Positions 36,096-45,466 of a stretch of 64,000 nt of DNA are shown one piece after another; position 1 is the stretch's first letter, and every line of letters begins with the position of its first letter. The stretch spans positions 118,684-182,683 of the forward strand of contig JAKVCA010000016.1 of the NCBI GenBank assembly GCA_022448315.1, read 5' to 3'. Made by a program: the position numbers and the translations under genes. Below the pieces are notes generated by a model. That model was not told the origin of the DNA. It saw nothing but the letters and a program-made list of their open reading frames with translations, and made no database searches. The stretch comes from Pirellulaceae bacterium (lineage in GTDB: Bacteria; Planctomycetota; Planctomycetia; Pirellulales; Pirellulaceae).

Positions 36096-37595
36096 TCAGA
36101 TGGCGGTCGATTCGGCGGTCTGCTCGCGATTCCAACGCTTCAGGTAATTTCGTACTGACATCTTTCGAGCGGTGTTCTCACTCGACATGTATCTGATCTT
36201 TCCAAAAATGGGGCGTTCTGGCCCCCACGCTCGGTCGTAGCGTCCCAAAACCCAGAAGACTCCGCTGTAAGAGTTGGGGTTCCGTCCGTCCAAAGCATAT
36301 TTGTTGTTGAGTTCCAGCATGCAGTACAGCGCATCTTGGGGCGTCGCAGACCACTCCAAAATCTTCTTGCCCCAAAGCATCCGAAGGTAATTGTGAATTT
36401 TGCCCGATTGGACCAACTGATTTTGCGCAGCGTTCCAAAGAGGGTCGTGAGTTTCGGCTTTTTCAAACTCTTCGTGCGAGTAGACAAATGGTCGGGGGTC
36501 GGAAGCATGTTCTGCGAGTGTTTTCCGTGCCCAGTCAGGAAGGGATTCATACCGGTCGTAATCTGTTCTTTGCCAGCACATGTTGTAGCCAAGTTCTCGC
36601 CAAGTGATCAATTCATCGAGGAATGACTCAGACGATGGCGACATGCCCCACCAACCTTCAGATTTGCCCTTGGTTTCGCCGCTGAGCTGGTCCTGTTGCC
36701 AAGACTCAAGATTCGCGATTTTGTGAAAGATCTCATGGGCCGAGATGTGGCCAAAATGCAGGAAGGGTGATAATCCGCTGGCCACATCATCATCGACATC
36801 GCTCCTCCGCTCTCCGTAAAGTGAAAGGTGACGCTCCAGAAACTGGTGCATTTTTAAATTCGCCACACTGCTGCCACCCTTAACTGCGGATGGGGTGACG
36901 CCATGGTCGATTGGGAAACTGGAGACTAGTTCGTCCAGTTTCCCAGTTTCTGGTAGTTTCGCGGCGGGCCAACGCTTGAGGACTTCTTCTGGGACTCGAG
37001 CCACGCCGACCGCTTGGTGATCAGGAGTACGGGAACGGGGCGCGTCGGAGAGATGATTCGGTAGGTTTTTCTGCAGATACCTTCTGAAATCGTAGGCGCG
37101 ATTGAACACCCGATCAGCAGATCTCATGGGAAAGATGCCGTTGGAGTCGACGCATTCGAAGAGGCAAGGCACCTCACGCGTCGCGACCTTGAGCATTCGT
37201 GGGATAAAGAAGCACGGAAAATCATCCGAAACAACGACGGCAGCACGACTTGCCAACGCTTTCAGAAGACCTGAGCCGGCACCGTGAGTGGGTTCAAGGT
37301 AGGGATAATAACAGAGCCCATTCCTGCTCGCCTCCTTCTGATTGTCGATCATTCCCTCGATCACAAAATTGTGAATGCGGTCACTTGCCCACTGGTAGCC
37401 AGTCCTGAGTGCTTCGAAGATGAGCAGCGGTTTGTTTAACTTTTGGCTCCAATCTACGGCACGATCAAGACTGTAATTCCAGTTCAGGCGCCGATTTGCA
37501 ACCATCCAATACAGGACGTAATCTCCATCCGTATTGATCGCCGCATCGAGGGCCGTGCGGATTCTGACTTCGGGAATTTTGGAGCTTTGAGACAT
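36096..37595 (-). CDS. phr: Deoxyribodipyrimidine photolyase, class II type
   Basis: A 499-residue light-driven DNA repair enzyme that splits cyclobutane pyrimidine dimers with FADH-. It follows the class II layout: YVLYWMVANRRLNWNYSLDR at the start of the alpha/beta domain, then the FAD domain with LSPFLHFGHISAHEIFHKIA, ELITWRELGYNMCWQRTDYD, THDPLWNAAQNQLVQSGKIH, YLRMLWGKKILEW and YALDGRNPNSYSGVFW, and FGKIRYMS near the end. The ESxW..R, LWNAAQ and GKIHNYLRMLWGKK blocks separate it from class I enzymes. The ATG at 37595 is the likely start. Photolyase suits a bacterium exposed to sunlight. Confidence 0.93.
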   Translation of the reverse strand: MSQSSKIPEVRIRTALDAAINTDGDYVLYWMVANRRLNWNYSLDRAVDWSQKLNKPLLIFEALRTGYQWASDRIHNFVIEGMIDNQKEASRNGLCYYPYLEPTHGAGSGLLKALASRAAVVVSDDFPCFFIPRMLKVATREVPCLFECVDSNGIFPMRSADRVFNRAYDFRRYLQKNLPNHLSDAPRSRTPDHQAVGVARVPEEVLKRWPAAKLPETGKLDELVSSFPIDHGVTPSAVKGGSSVANLKMHQFLERHLSLYGERRSDVDDDVASGLSPFLHFGHISAHEIFHKIANLESWQQDQLSGETKGKSEGWWGMSPSSESFLDELITWRELGYNMCWQRTDYDRYESLPDWARKTLAEHASDPRPFVYSHEEFEKAETHDPLWNAAQNQLVQSGKIHNYLRMLWGKKILEWSATPQDALYCMLELNNKYALDGRNPNSYSGVFWVLGRYDRAWGPERPIFGKIRYMSSENTARKMSVRNYLKRWNREQTAESTAI

Positions 37596-38092
37596 GGCTT
37601 CAATTTCGCAGCGAAGAAAAATGACGTTGGTAACCCGATCGACGGAGCGGGTTTAGTTATCATTACGGAGACTTGCCGATAGCCCAGTGTTTGACCTGGC
37701 AAAGGGGCGGAAATCAGGGGAGCGACGGTTGCTAGCGGGAACGTGCCGACATCTGGCCAGACCGGCCAGGGCCAGCAAGGGCCGTCGTTTTCCAAACGTG
37801 GTGGTGAGGCAGGTGTTTCGCAGTACCTTCCCTAATCGCACGACGAAAATTTTTCCAGAGGCCCCAAATGCGGTGGGGAAATTTCATAATCTTGACCCGT
37901 ATTAATCTGTTCACCTTCGGCTGCGGGGCAGGCGAAGGGATAGCCCAGAAGTCATCCAATTAAGCGGAGAACGCGTTCTTGATCAGAACAGAAGTTCACC
38001 CTGAAGCGCTGTCGGATGGGGGCAAGATACCGAACGACGCGGTGGCGGTGATGGCAACCGGCCAAAGTATTCCTTCAGCGCGAGTCAGAACG
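37596..38092. other. Intergenic gap between photolyase and pyruvate kinase genes
   Basis: It contains the promoter side of the photolyase gene (left end) and the downstream flank of pyk (right end). No gene or clear hairpin terminator was seen; a GC-rich stretch with GGCCAG/CTGGCC elements lies near 37755-37780. Confidence 0.45.
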
Positions 38093-39532
38093 TTAAGAGT
38101 TTGAGGGTGGGAGATCGGAAAATTCATAGACGAGGATGGAGTCATGTCCGGCAGGATAAACCAGCCGATCCGAGACGATGACGATCCGGTCATTTTTACC
38201 GAGAAGGTGAGTCCATTCATTCCAGTCGTGGATCGCCTGAAACAACTCGCCTTCGCGATCCAGCGATTCGACGTACCACGGCGTGACGCCCCACCACAAA
38301 CAGGCCTGCCCATGTATCGCTCTGGAGTCCGTGATGCAGAGGGTGGGAGTTTTGTTTCGCAATTTACTTTTGATGATGGCCGGCGAGCCTGTTTTGGTTG
38401 CGACGGCCACAATTTTTGAATCAATAGTCCTGGCAATATGGGCGGCGCCCTGCAGGACCGACTCGGTGAGCCCCATCTGCTGCGAGTGATCGTCTCGAGA
38501 CACAAGGTCCATGCCGGGGGAAAGAGGTTCGGCTTCCTGCTGGATGCTGGCCATCATTCGGACCGTATCCACCGGGTACTTTCCTACTGCTGTTTCTCCA
38601 GAAAGCATGCAGGCGTCAGCACCATCGAGGATGGCATTTGAAACGTCGGAGACCTCGGCCCGCGTTGGGCGTTTGGCGTGATGCATGCTTTCAAGCATTT
38701 GGGTCGCAACGATGACAGGTTTCTGATGTGCCTGACACCGTGCGATGATCTTTTTTTGCACTACCGCGGTGCTGGCGATGTCGATTTCCAATCCAAGATC
38801 ACCTCTGGCCACCATGATGCCATCCGCGGCTTCGATGATTTCATCCAAACAATCGATCGATTCCCGTTTTTCGATTTTGGCAATGATCGCTGCGGTTGCC
38901 TGGCAGTCCTCAAGATGCCCCCTAAGTTCTTCAATGTCGGTGGCAGAGCGAACAAAACTAAGGCTCACGTAGTCGAGTTTCATTTCTGCGGCCCATCGAG
39001 CGTGTTCGTAGTCTGCAGGCCGCAATGTTTTGATGCTGAGTCGTGTGTGAGGCAGGGCCAAGCCTTGGCGAGAACGAATGGCCCCACCGTCGATGACTCG
39101 AAGTTGTGCTTCCTCACCCTTCGCCTCGATGACCTCAAGGGAGATCGTGCCATCACCAATGATGATCCTGTCGCCTTCCCCGATTTCATCCAGCAATAAC
39201 TCATATTCACTGACCAGTTCATTCGGCCGGCTTGCTTCGCGGCCTCGCCGAAGGAACAAGGTATCACCCGATACACATTGAATGCCCTCGCCAGTCAGTT
39301 TGCCCAGTCTGAGTTTGGGACCTGCAAGATCGGCTAGAAGTCCTATCGGCCGGCGGGCTTGTTCAGCGGCCTCTCGTATTTGTTCGACCATGAAGGTGTG
39401 CGTTTGAATATCGCCGTGGGCCATATTCAAACGGAAAACATTGACGCCCGCCTGAATCATGGCGGCGAGAGTGTCGACGTTCTGGCACGCTGGGCCCACA
39501 GTAGCCACGATTTTTGTTCGACGAATTGACAT
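38093..39532 (-). CDS. pyk: Pyruvate kinase
   Basis: A 479-residue glycolytic enzyme converting phosphoenolpyruvate and ADP to pyruvate and ATP. RRTKIVATVGPACQNVDTLA and NVFRLNMAHGD open the TIM barrel; the active site has DYVSLSFVRSATDIEEL, AIIAKIEKRESI (catalytic Lys), IMVARGDLGLEI and SDVSNAILDGADACMLSGET. The B domain (DLAGPKLRLGKL to GLALPHTR) and the C-terminal regulatory domain (VAVATKTGSPA) are present. A GTG one codon upstream (39535) is possible; the ATG at 39532 has AGGA upstream. Confidence 0.95.
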   Translation of the reverse strand: MSIRRTKIVATVGPACQNVDTLAAMIQAGVNVFRLNMAHGDIQTHTFMVEQIREAAEQARRPIGLLADLAGPKLRLGKLTGEGIQCVSGDTLFLRRGREASRPNELVSEYELLLDEIGEGDRIIIGDGTISLEVIEAKGEEAQLRVIDGGAIRSRQGLALPHTRLSIKTLRPADYEHARWAAEMKLDYVSLSFVRSATDIEELRGHLEDCQATAAIIAKIEKRESIDCLDEIIEAADGIMVARGDLGLEIDIASTAVVQKKIIARCQAHQKPVIVATQMLESMHHAKRPTRAEVSDVSNAILDGADACMLSGETAVGKYPVDTVRMMASIQQEAEPLSPGMDLVSRDDHSQQMGLTESVLQGAAHIARTIDSKIVAVATKTGSPAIIKSKLRNKTPTLCITDSRAIHGQACLWWGVTPWYVESLDREGELFQAIHDWNEWTHLLGKNDRIVIVSDRLVYPAGHDSILVYEFSDLPPSNS

Positions 39533-39994
39533 CACTCTCGTCCTTTTTCCGATCGAAACAACTTCGTAACCGCCTCAAAACCGCAGCAATGAACCGCAGC
39601 AGCACTGACGCGATCATACCGCTGAACTATCACAAAACAAGTGAGGACCGAGTTCCCGTTCACGAACAAAAATGGGCTGAGGTCCATAAAATGCTTGGAT
39701 TTTGCTTTTACTCCATTAAACTGCTCCGACATCCTTTGCATCTTTCGCTCGTCACGGTTCCGCCATTGCGCGGGATCAGGTGGTGAGAACGAACGTTGCA
39801 GGCTTGAGTTTGCTGCCCAAGTGGACAATTGCCCATGCGGAATTCTGCCCGTGGCTCCAAATTCCTGCTGGGTGAGCCATGGGGCGTGAGACGTCATTAC
39901 GGGGTTTCAAGTTGATGCAGGGTGTCAAGGCGATTCAGTGGACGCCGTTGTCGATGATGATCTTAAACTTACCTTTTTTCGCGAGTAAAACGTG
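39533..39994. other. Divergent intergenic region, pyk and Gfo/Idh genes
   Basis: About 460 bp between two divergent starts, so it should carry both promoters. No gene, RNA family or strong hairpin was recognised. Confidence 0.5.
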
Positions 39995-41359
39995 ATGCGC
40001 AAGTTGGCTACACAACGTCGAGACTTTCTTAAAACCACAGCGGCAGCTGCCACTGCGGCCGGGATGATTCCTTACTTCAATACCCAACCGGTCCATTCGT
40101 CGCCCTTTCGGCAAAATGAAAGGCCGATCCTCGGCTGCATCGGTACGGGCAGTCGTTGGAATGCCGTTGGTCCCAATGCCATGGCCTTCGCTGACTGTGT
40201 CGCGGTTTGTGATGTCGATGCCAATCACCGCACTCGGGCCAAGCAGCGGGTCGCAGATATTCAGGGCCGCGCTGCTGACGAATACGAAGATTATCGTAAG
40301 GTCCTCGATCGCAAAGACATCGATGTTATCACGATCGTGACCCCCGACCATTGGCATACGAAGATTGCAATTGAAGCCATGCAGGCAGGGAAGGACGTTT
40401 ATTGCGAAAAGCCGCTCACGCTCACCATTGAGGAAGGCAAGCAGATTATCAAGGTCCTGAAGGAGACCGGGCGGGTATTTCAGGTTGGCACCCAGCAACG
40501 AAGTGAGATGGGGCTAAGGTTTCTGCAAGCTGTGGCCCTGATCCGAGAGGGGCGTATTGGAGAGGTGACTAAAGCGACTTGTGCGATTGGCGGTGCGCCG
40601 ACCAGTGGTGAGATTCCTGTGGCGGACGTGCCCAACGGATTGAACTGGGATCTCTGGCTTGGGCAGGCGCCCAAAGTGGATTATCGAGCGGCACGAGGGA
40701 AGACGCGTTGCCACTACGAATTTCGATGGTGGTATGAGTACTCAGGAGGAAAAATGACCGATTGGGGGGCTCATCACCTCGACATCGCCCACTGGGGAAT
40801 GGGCTTTGATAATACGGGACCGACAAGTGTTGTGGGGGAAGCCGTGCATCCCGTTCCATACAAAGCTGGGTACCCGACTCAAGACAATCAATACAACACC
40901 GCGACTCAGTTCAATATCTCGTGTCAGTTTGATGGAGAGAAAGAAATCATCATCCGAGACCGCGCCAAGGATCTGGGGTTCGACAACGGGATTCTGTTTG
41001 AGGGGACCCGCGGTCGATTGTTTGTCAATCGTGGAAAAATTACGGGCAAGGCTGTCGAAGAACTCAAGGACCGTCCTCTGCCTGAAGATGCTTTGGTCAA
41101 GGTCTACAAAGGGAAGCAGCCGGGAGGAGGCAACGCGCACATGCGGAACTTCTTTGAGTGCATTGCTTCTCGAGAGCAGCCCATTTCAGATGTGATGACC
41201 CATCACCGCGCGATGACCACCTGCCATTTGGCCAATATCGCCATCCGACTCGAACGCCCTGTTCGCTGGGATCCTGTCGAGGAGCATATTGTTGGAGATG
41301 CCGAAGCACAAAAGTGGGAGCGACGAGAACAACGCGAAGGATTCGAGATCAAGGTCTAA
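39995..41359 (+). CDS. Gfo/Idh/MocA-family oxidoreductase, exported (second copy)
   Basis: A 454-residue NAD(P)-dependent oxidoreductase. The leader [20 protein letters not shown] has the QRRDFLK twin-arginine pattern, so export of the folded enzyme is likely. The Rossmann fold begins at [49 protein letters not shown] and [15 protein letters not shown] follow. The substrate domain has [20 protein letters not shown], with the conserved WGAHHxDI motif. It is about 26 residues longer than the 20016-21305 copy and not closely similar to it outside the family motifs. Nearest neighbours do not suggest a substrate. An in-frame GTG lies one codon upstream. Confidence 0.92.
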   Translation: MRKLATQRRDFLKTTAAAATAAGMIPYFNTQPVHSSPFRQNERPILGCIGTGSRWNAVGPNAMAFADCVAVCDVDANHRTRAKQRVADIQGRAADEYEDYRKVLDRKDIDVITIVTPDHWHTKIAIEAMQAGKDVYCEKPLTLTIEEGKQIIKVLKETGRVFQVGTQQRSEMGLRFLQAVALIREGRIGEVTKATCAIGGAPTSGEIPVADVPNGLNWDLWLGQAPKVDYRAARGKTRCHYEFRWWYEYSGGKMTDWGAHHLDIAHWGMGFDNTGPTSVVGEAVHPVPYKAGYPTQDNQYNTATQFNISCQFDGEKEIIIRDRAKDLGFDNGILFEGTRGRLFVNRGKITGKAVEELKDRPLPEDALVKVYKGKQPGGGNAHMRNFFECIASREQPISDVMTHHRAMTTCHLANIAIRLERPVRWDPVEEHIVGDAEAQKWERREQREGFEIKV

Positions 41360-41664
41360 AAGCGAACCTCGACTCATGGCGACGTCTCCATGTGTCAAGG
41401 ATCTCATTTCGTGATCTCGCGAATCATCGTGAGTCGCGTTTCCTAACACCACGAGAGAGGACAGAAGGGTGGGGCTCCTACCCTTCTGCTTTTGTTTCAG
41501 CCCTTGGTCGTCATGAAGATGTCGTTTGACGTGGGGCTGGGAGAAATCTAGCGACTCGAATAAAATCACAGACCGCGTGGGCGGCGACTCTGCCGACAAG
41601 AGGGTCCGCGGTTCCCAAAAATTTTCGAGCCTCCTCATTTCATGTTTTCAACGCGAGTTTAAGA
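41360..41664. other. Intergenic gap with terminator
   Basis: Contains the Gfo/Idh terminator hairpin (listed separately) and presumably the promoter of the truncated aminotransferase gene. No gene seen. Confidence 0.5.
41462..41497 (+). terminator. Rho-independent terminator after the Gfo/Idh gene
   Basis: CAGAAGGGT (41462-41470) and ACCCTTCTG (41480-41488) form a nine-bp stem around a nine-base loop, followed by CTTTTGTTT. It lies about 100 bp after the oxidoreductase stop codon. Confidence 0.7.
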
Positions 41665-42399
41665 ATGAAGCAACTTGCACCTTCAGAAAGAGTTCTATTG
41701 GGACCGGGTCCGAGTGCCGTTCCCACGCGAGTTCTGCAGGCCTTGGCAGCTCCCACGGTTGGCCATCTCGATCCCGAATACTTGCAGATCATGGATGAAA
41801 CTCGGCAATTGTTGCAGACGGTTTTTTCTACCAAAAACGACATGACCATGGCTGTATCTGGCACCGGAAGCGCCGGGATGGAAGCTTGTGTCTGTAATTT
41901 GGTTGAGCCGGGCGATGAGATGATTGTCTGTGTCAATGGTGTTTTCGGCAATCGAATGAAAGACGTGGCCGAAAGGTACGGTGCAACTGTGCATCCTATC
42001 GAAGTTGAATGGGGACAGATTATTGATCCCGAACAGGTGGCCGTGGCTCTCACGGAACATCCCAAGGTGAAAATGGTCGGTGTCGTGCACGCCGAGACCT
42101 CGACCGGTGCTCATCAGCCGATCGAGGAGATTGCCAAACTTGTCCATGACGCGGGTGCGCTATTGGTGGTTGATTGCGTCACAAGTCTTGGGGGTTTGCC
42201 TGTGCCCGTTGATGATTGGGAGGCCGACGCGGTTTACAGTGGCACCCAGAAATGTCTGTCGTGTCCTCCTGGGCTGGCGCCAGTCACTTTTTCGGAACGT
42301 GCCATGGAGAAACTGGAGGCGCGTTCAACAAAAGTGGGCAGCTGGTATCTCGATTTGACCATGCTCAGAAATTATTGGGGTGATGCTGTGGCTAGGTGA
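41665..42399 (+). pseudogene. Truncated PLP-dependent aminotransferase (alanine/serine-glyoxylate type)
   Basis: A 244-codon frame matching the N-terminal two thirds of class V aminotransferases of the alanine-glyoxylate/serine-glyoxylate type. [18 protein letters not shown] opens it; [32 protein letters not shown] and [13 protein letters not shown] are family blocks, and Lys196 in [14 protein letters not shown] is the PLP lysine. The sequence stays family-like to [13 protein letters not shown], then becomes AVAR and stops. Family members continue about 140 residues with a YHHTAP motif; none of the three forward frames in the 176 bp before the next gene shows that part. The small domain is therefore lost and the product is probably inactive. 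The promoter side looks intact. Confidence 0.8.
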
Positions 42400-42575
42400 G
42401 TTGTGCGAGACACGGTTGTGGGCTGAGATCTTGTGAGACTGTTCAGTCGTCCGAAACCATCACCTCCATTGGCCGAGCCGGCTCGCCGCTTCGGGACAAT
42501 AGCCTCATAAAGCATGAGCCCAAAGTTGTCATGGAAAAAGCATCTTTTTAGATCCCCAGCAACAGGAAAAAGCGT

Positions 42576-43568
42576 GTGACGCAAAAAGTGGATATTCAAC
42601 TGGACGCTGGTGATCGGATCGTCTTTCTCGGCGATTCCATCACGCAAGCCGGCTCCCGTCCAGGGGGATATGTCGATCTGTTTCGAGAGTCCATCGATCG
42701 TTTCTCTGATCCTTCGGAAGTCGAAGTGATTGCGTCTGGAATGAGTGGGGATCGGGTTCCCAACTGCCTCGCGAGGTTAGAACGTGATGTCTTGTCACAT
42801 CGGCCAGCGTGGGTTGTGGTTTACGCAGGCGTCAATGATGTCTGGCACTCGACCCGAGGCGAGGGGACCGACGCCGAAGAGTTTCGTGAGTCTCTGCATG
42901 AAATCGTGACCAGGTGTCAAGATCACGGTGCCAGAGTCTGCCTTGTCACGCCAGGCCTGATTGGAGAGAAGACCGACGGATCCAACTCACTAGACGCTCA
43001 ACTCGATGACTACTCGGATATTGTTCGTGAAGTCGCAGATCTGGCCGACTCACATCTTGTGGACTTGAGAGTCGAATTGCTCAGCCATTTGCGAAAGATC
43101 AATCCCGTCGGACGACCTCACTCGATTATCACGACCGATGGAGTTCATCTCAACGCCTCGGGGAACCAATTCGTATCTGGGGTGTTCATTCGCTTCTTTG
43201 GGTTCGATGAGGGCCCCGCGGACTCGAAAATTTTGCGGCATATTGTTTTGTTTCGATTTCGACCTGAGACCACGGCTGCCACAAAGGCGAGGTTGGATGA
43301 TGCGTTCATGCAGCTGAAAACTAAGATTCCAGAAGTCATCTCCATCGAGGCGGGAACCAATAACAGCCCAGAGGGCCTGTCCGATGGATTTACCCACGGT
43401 TACGTGGTCACCTTCCGATCCGAAAATGATCGCGCCCTTTATCTGCCACACCCGGAGCATCAGAAATTTGTCACATTGGTGAAGCCCCACCTCGAGAAAG
43501 CACTGGTCTTTGATTTCACGACTGATGCTGATCAGGGGATTGACTCTTCGGTAAGTTGCTCGGATTAA
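42576..43568 (+). CDS. SGNH/GDSL hydrolase fused to a Dabb domain
   Basis: A 330-residue two-domain protein. Residues 1-215 form an SGNH hydrolase: block I IVFLGDSITQAG with Ser21, block II Gly in ASGMSGDRV, block III VVVYAGVNDVW, and block V TTDGVHLNASGN with the Asp-His pair. Residues about 222-322 form a stress-responsive A/B barrel (Dabb) domain: ILRHIVLFRFRPET at its first strand and SDGFTHGYVVTFRSENDRAL and YLPHPEHQKFV at the end. The family use of the hydrolase half is ester or acetyl removal from carbohydrates or lipids. No signal peptide is visible, so it should be cytoplasmic. GTG start with AGGAAAAAG upstream. Confidence 0.88.
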   Translation: MTQKVDIQLDAGDRIVFLGDSITQAGSRPGGYVDLFRESIDRFSDPSEVEVIASGMSGDRVPNCLARLERDVLSHRPAWVVVYAGVNDVWHSTRGEGTDAEEFRESLHEIVTRCQDHGARVCLVTPGLIGEKTDGSNSLDAQLDDYSDIVREVADLADSHLVDLRVELLSHLRKINPVGRPHSIITTDGVHLNASGNQFVSGVFIRFFGFDEGPADSKILRHIVLFRFRPETTAATKARLDDAFMQLKTKIPEVISIEAGTNNSPEGLSDGFTHGYVVTFRSENDRALYLPHPEHQKFVTLVKPHLEKALVFDFTTDADQGIDSSVSCSD

Positions 43569-43974
43569 AAGCCGAATTGAGTCGACGGGTTGGAACGATA
43601 GCCAGACAGGGTGGCAATGGGAAGGTCCGGTGGTAGTCTGAGCAAAATTAAATAGCGAAGAACTTTTCACTCGAGGTGAACGTGCTACACCCCAAATCCG
43701 TGAGGTGAAACATGGGGGGCCTGAAAAAAAGCCTGAACATGTCCATCAGTTGACGGAGGCTCTGTTTTCGCCCCTTCCCGGGATGGAATTTCGAATCGAA
43801 TTTATGTCGATGAGAAGGGGAGCGAATTTCAGTTGACGTGGTGATTGATTGGGAGAGACGCAGCATGTTTGTCCTGCGGAAAAACTCAGATGGAATCGAC
43901 GTTGGACTGATGAGAAGTTCAGTTCATTCGCTTCGACCCAAGGAAGAATGAAGAGTCGAGTTCGGGGACCTTTT
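43569..43974. other. Intergenic gap, convergent genes
   Basis: The SGNH and zinc-ribbon genes converge here. No gene, repeat or strong hairpin was recognised. Confidence 0.5.
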
Positions 43975-44508
43975 TTACGATTTTCTCTGGCTAACCAGCG
44001 AGAACACCGAGGTGCCAAGGCCACCTAGAGCAATAACTCCGGTAACGATTGAAATTTGAAGATAGAGCCTTGCCTGACGACGCGCAATGGTCACAGGACT
44101 GGGAACCCAGTCTCCGAGTTCCGTGCTCCGAACGCTCTCTTTCCACTTCAGCCAAAGTCCATCGATCGGTGTGTTTTCGACAATGGCCAAAAACGCCTCT
44201 TCTTCTGGGATAGGAGGGATTTCTGTATCCAGTTGGGAACGCAACAGGAGAAAAACCACCGTTATCCCCACTCCGATGAGGAAGGCCGCCAGTCCGCCTG
44301 CAAACATCGACCGTCGCTCAAAACTCCATTGGGCCGTCGATTCAGCCACCTGATTTTCGTCCAGCGGAAGCTCTCGAATCTTTCTCAGCGTGGGAATCGG
44401 CACAACCTGTGAACATTCAGGGCACCCCGTCGTTTGCCCCGCTTGGGTGGGTTCGATCGACAGTCGTGTTTCACAGTGAGGGCAAGGGAGGAGGTGACGC
44501 TGAGCCAT
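43975..44508 (-). CDS. Zinc-ribbon membrane protein of unknown function
   Basis: A 177-residue protein. Two CxxC pairs near the N-terminus (LLPCPHCETRL and TTGCPECSQVV) form a zinc ribbon like those of planctomycete zinc-ribbon proteins. One TM helix lies at residues about 72-93 (GGLAAFLIGVGITVVFLLL) and a second near the C-terminus (LYLQISIVTGVIALGGLGTS), with a loop between them of about 60 residues. The family is not recognised; a regulatory or scaffold role is possible. The ATG at 44508 is preferred because it starts directly at MAQRHLLPCPHC; an upstream in-frame start at 44646 would add non-conserved residues. Confidence 0.75.
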   Translation of the reverse strand: MAQRHLLPCPHCETRLSIEPTQAGQTTGCPECSQVVPIPTLRKIRELPLDENQVAESTAQWSFERRSMFAGGLAAFLIGVGITVVFLLLRSQLDTEIPPIPEEEAFLAIVENTPIDGLWLKWKESVRSTELGDWVPSPVTIARRQARLYLQISIVTGVIALGGLGTSVFSLVSQRKS

Positions 44509-45466
44509 GGTAATCACGTTCTTTGATGGACCTGGAAATGAACTGACCTCCAATCGGCTCCAGAAACGAGGACCGAGGGTCGAACTCAAAACATCTTCAA
44601 CATCATAGCAACATAAGTCCACTTGGTGCGAGGGACCCGAGCTCATTCGTTTTTAACGGATTTTCGGGCTGGACCCGGCATTTCTGGTAGGTAAAATCTA
44701 GTGGTCGCAGGGTGGCAGAGTCCACTTCATCGGATCACGGATGGCTGAATCGCTTTGACATATTGGTGTTGCGGGCGGTTTCTTCGTGGGGTTGGGTGAA
44801 GAGCGACGGCAGTAAGGCTCAGACAAGATTTGATCGCGTGCAGATTTCCCTTGAAATCAAACTCTCTGCAAGATCAGAGAAACATTCCGGCGATTCTAAA
44901 GTGCACTGGACCGAAGCCAATGGAACATCTGAGGTTCCGAAGAAGAGCTGAGAAGATTAATGCGCTCTCCATGAGAACTAAGTGGAGAGGAGGGCGTATG
45001 AATCTCGAAAACCCCTGTCGGGGGTATTGGGCGTAATCTGATCAACTCGGAAATGAAAAAGGTTCAACATCGAATCTCAATGGTTCGAGGTCGAGTCTTT
45101 CTCTCTTTTTGATTCATGGACGTACTTGGCTAATCCGTAAGAATTGCAATTTCGTTGGTTTGCGTTTGAATTGCCTTGTCGGAATCTTTTTCCAAATAAG
45201 GTCTAAAATCCACGCGCGCCACCAGCGGTGGTAGACTATCGTGCTTCCATTTCGCAGATCACATTACGGCTGCCTTTTTCGCTGAACAAATACATGTGGG
45301 GATGCAAAGAAAATGATGTCCTTGTATCCCCAGTGTCAATGTTGACTGGTCAGTGAAGGAACGTTGGTTTTCACGTTTCTGGCGAGCAGGCGTCGGTGCC
45401 TTTTCCTAGCGCGTGGGAATCTGAAGTGTTGAATCAACCAAAACCAAAAGGCGTAGGAGTAGGACC
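44509..45466. other. Intergenic region upstream of the sigma factor gene
   Basis: Almost 1 kb between the divergent zinc-ribbon and sigma-factor genes. No gene is supported. Short hairpins at 45011-45025 (ACCCC/GGGGT) and 45219-45231 (CCACC/GGTGG) are weak. It presumably holds promoters for both directions, and may contain a long leader for the sigma factor mRNA. Confidence 0.5.
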
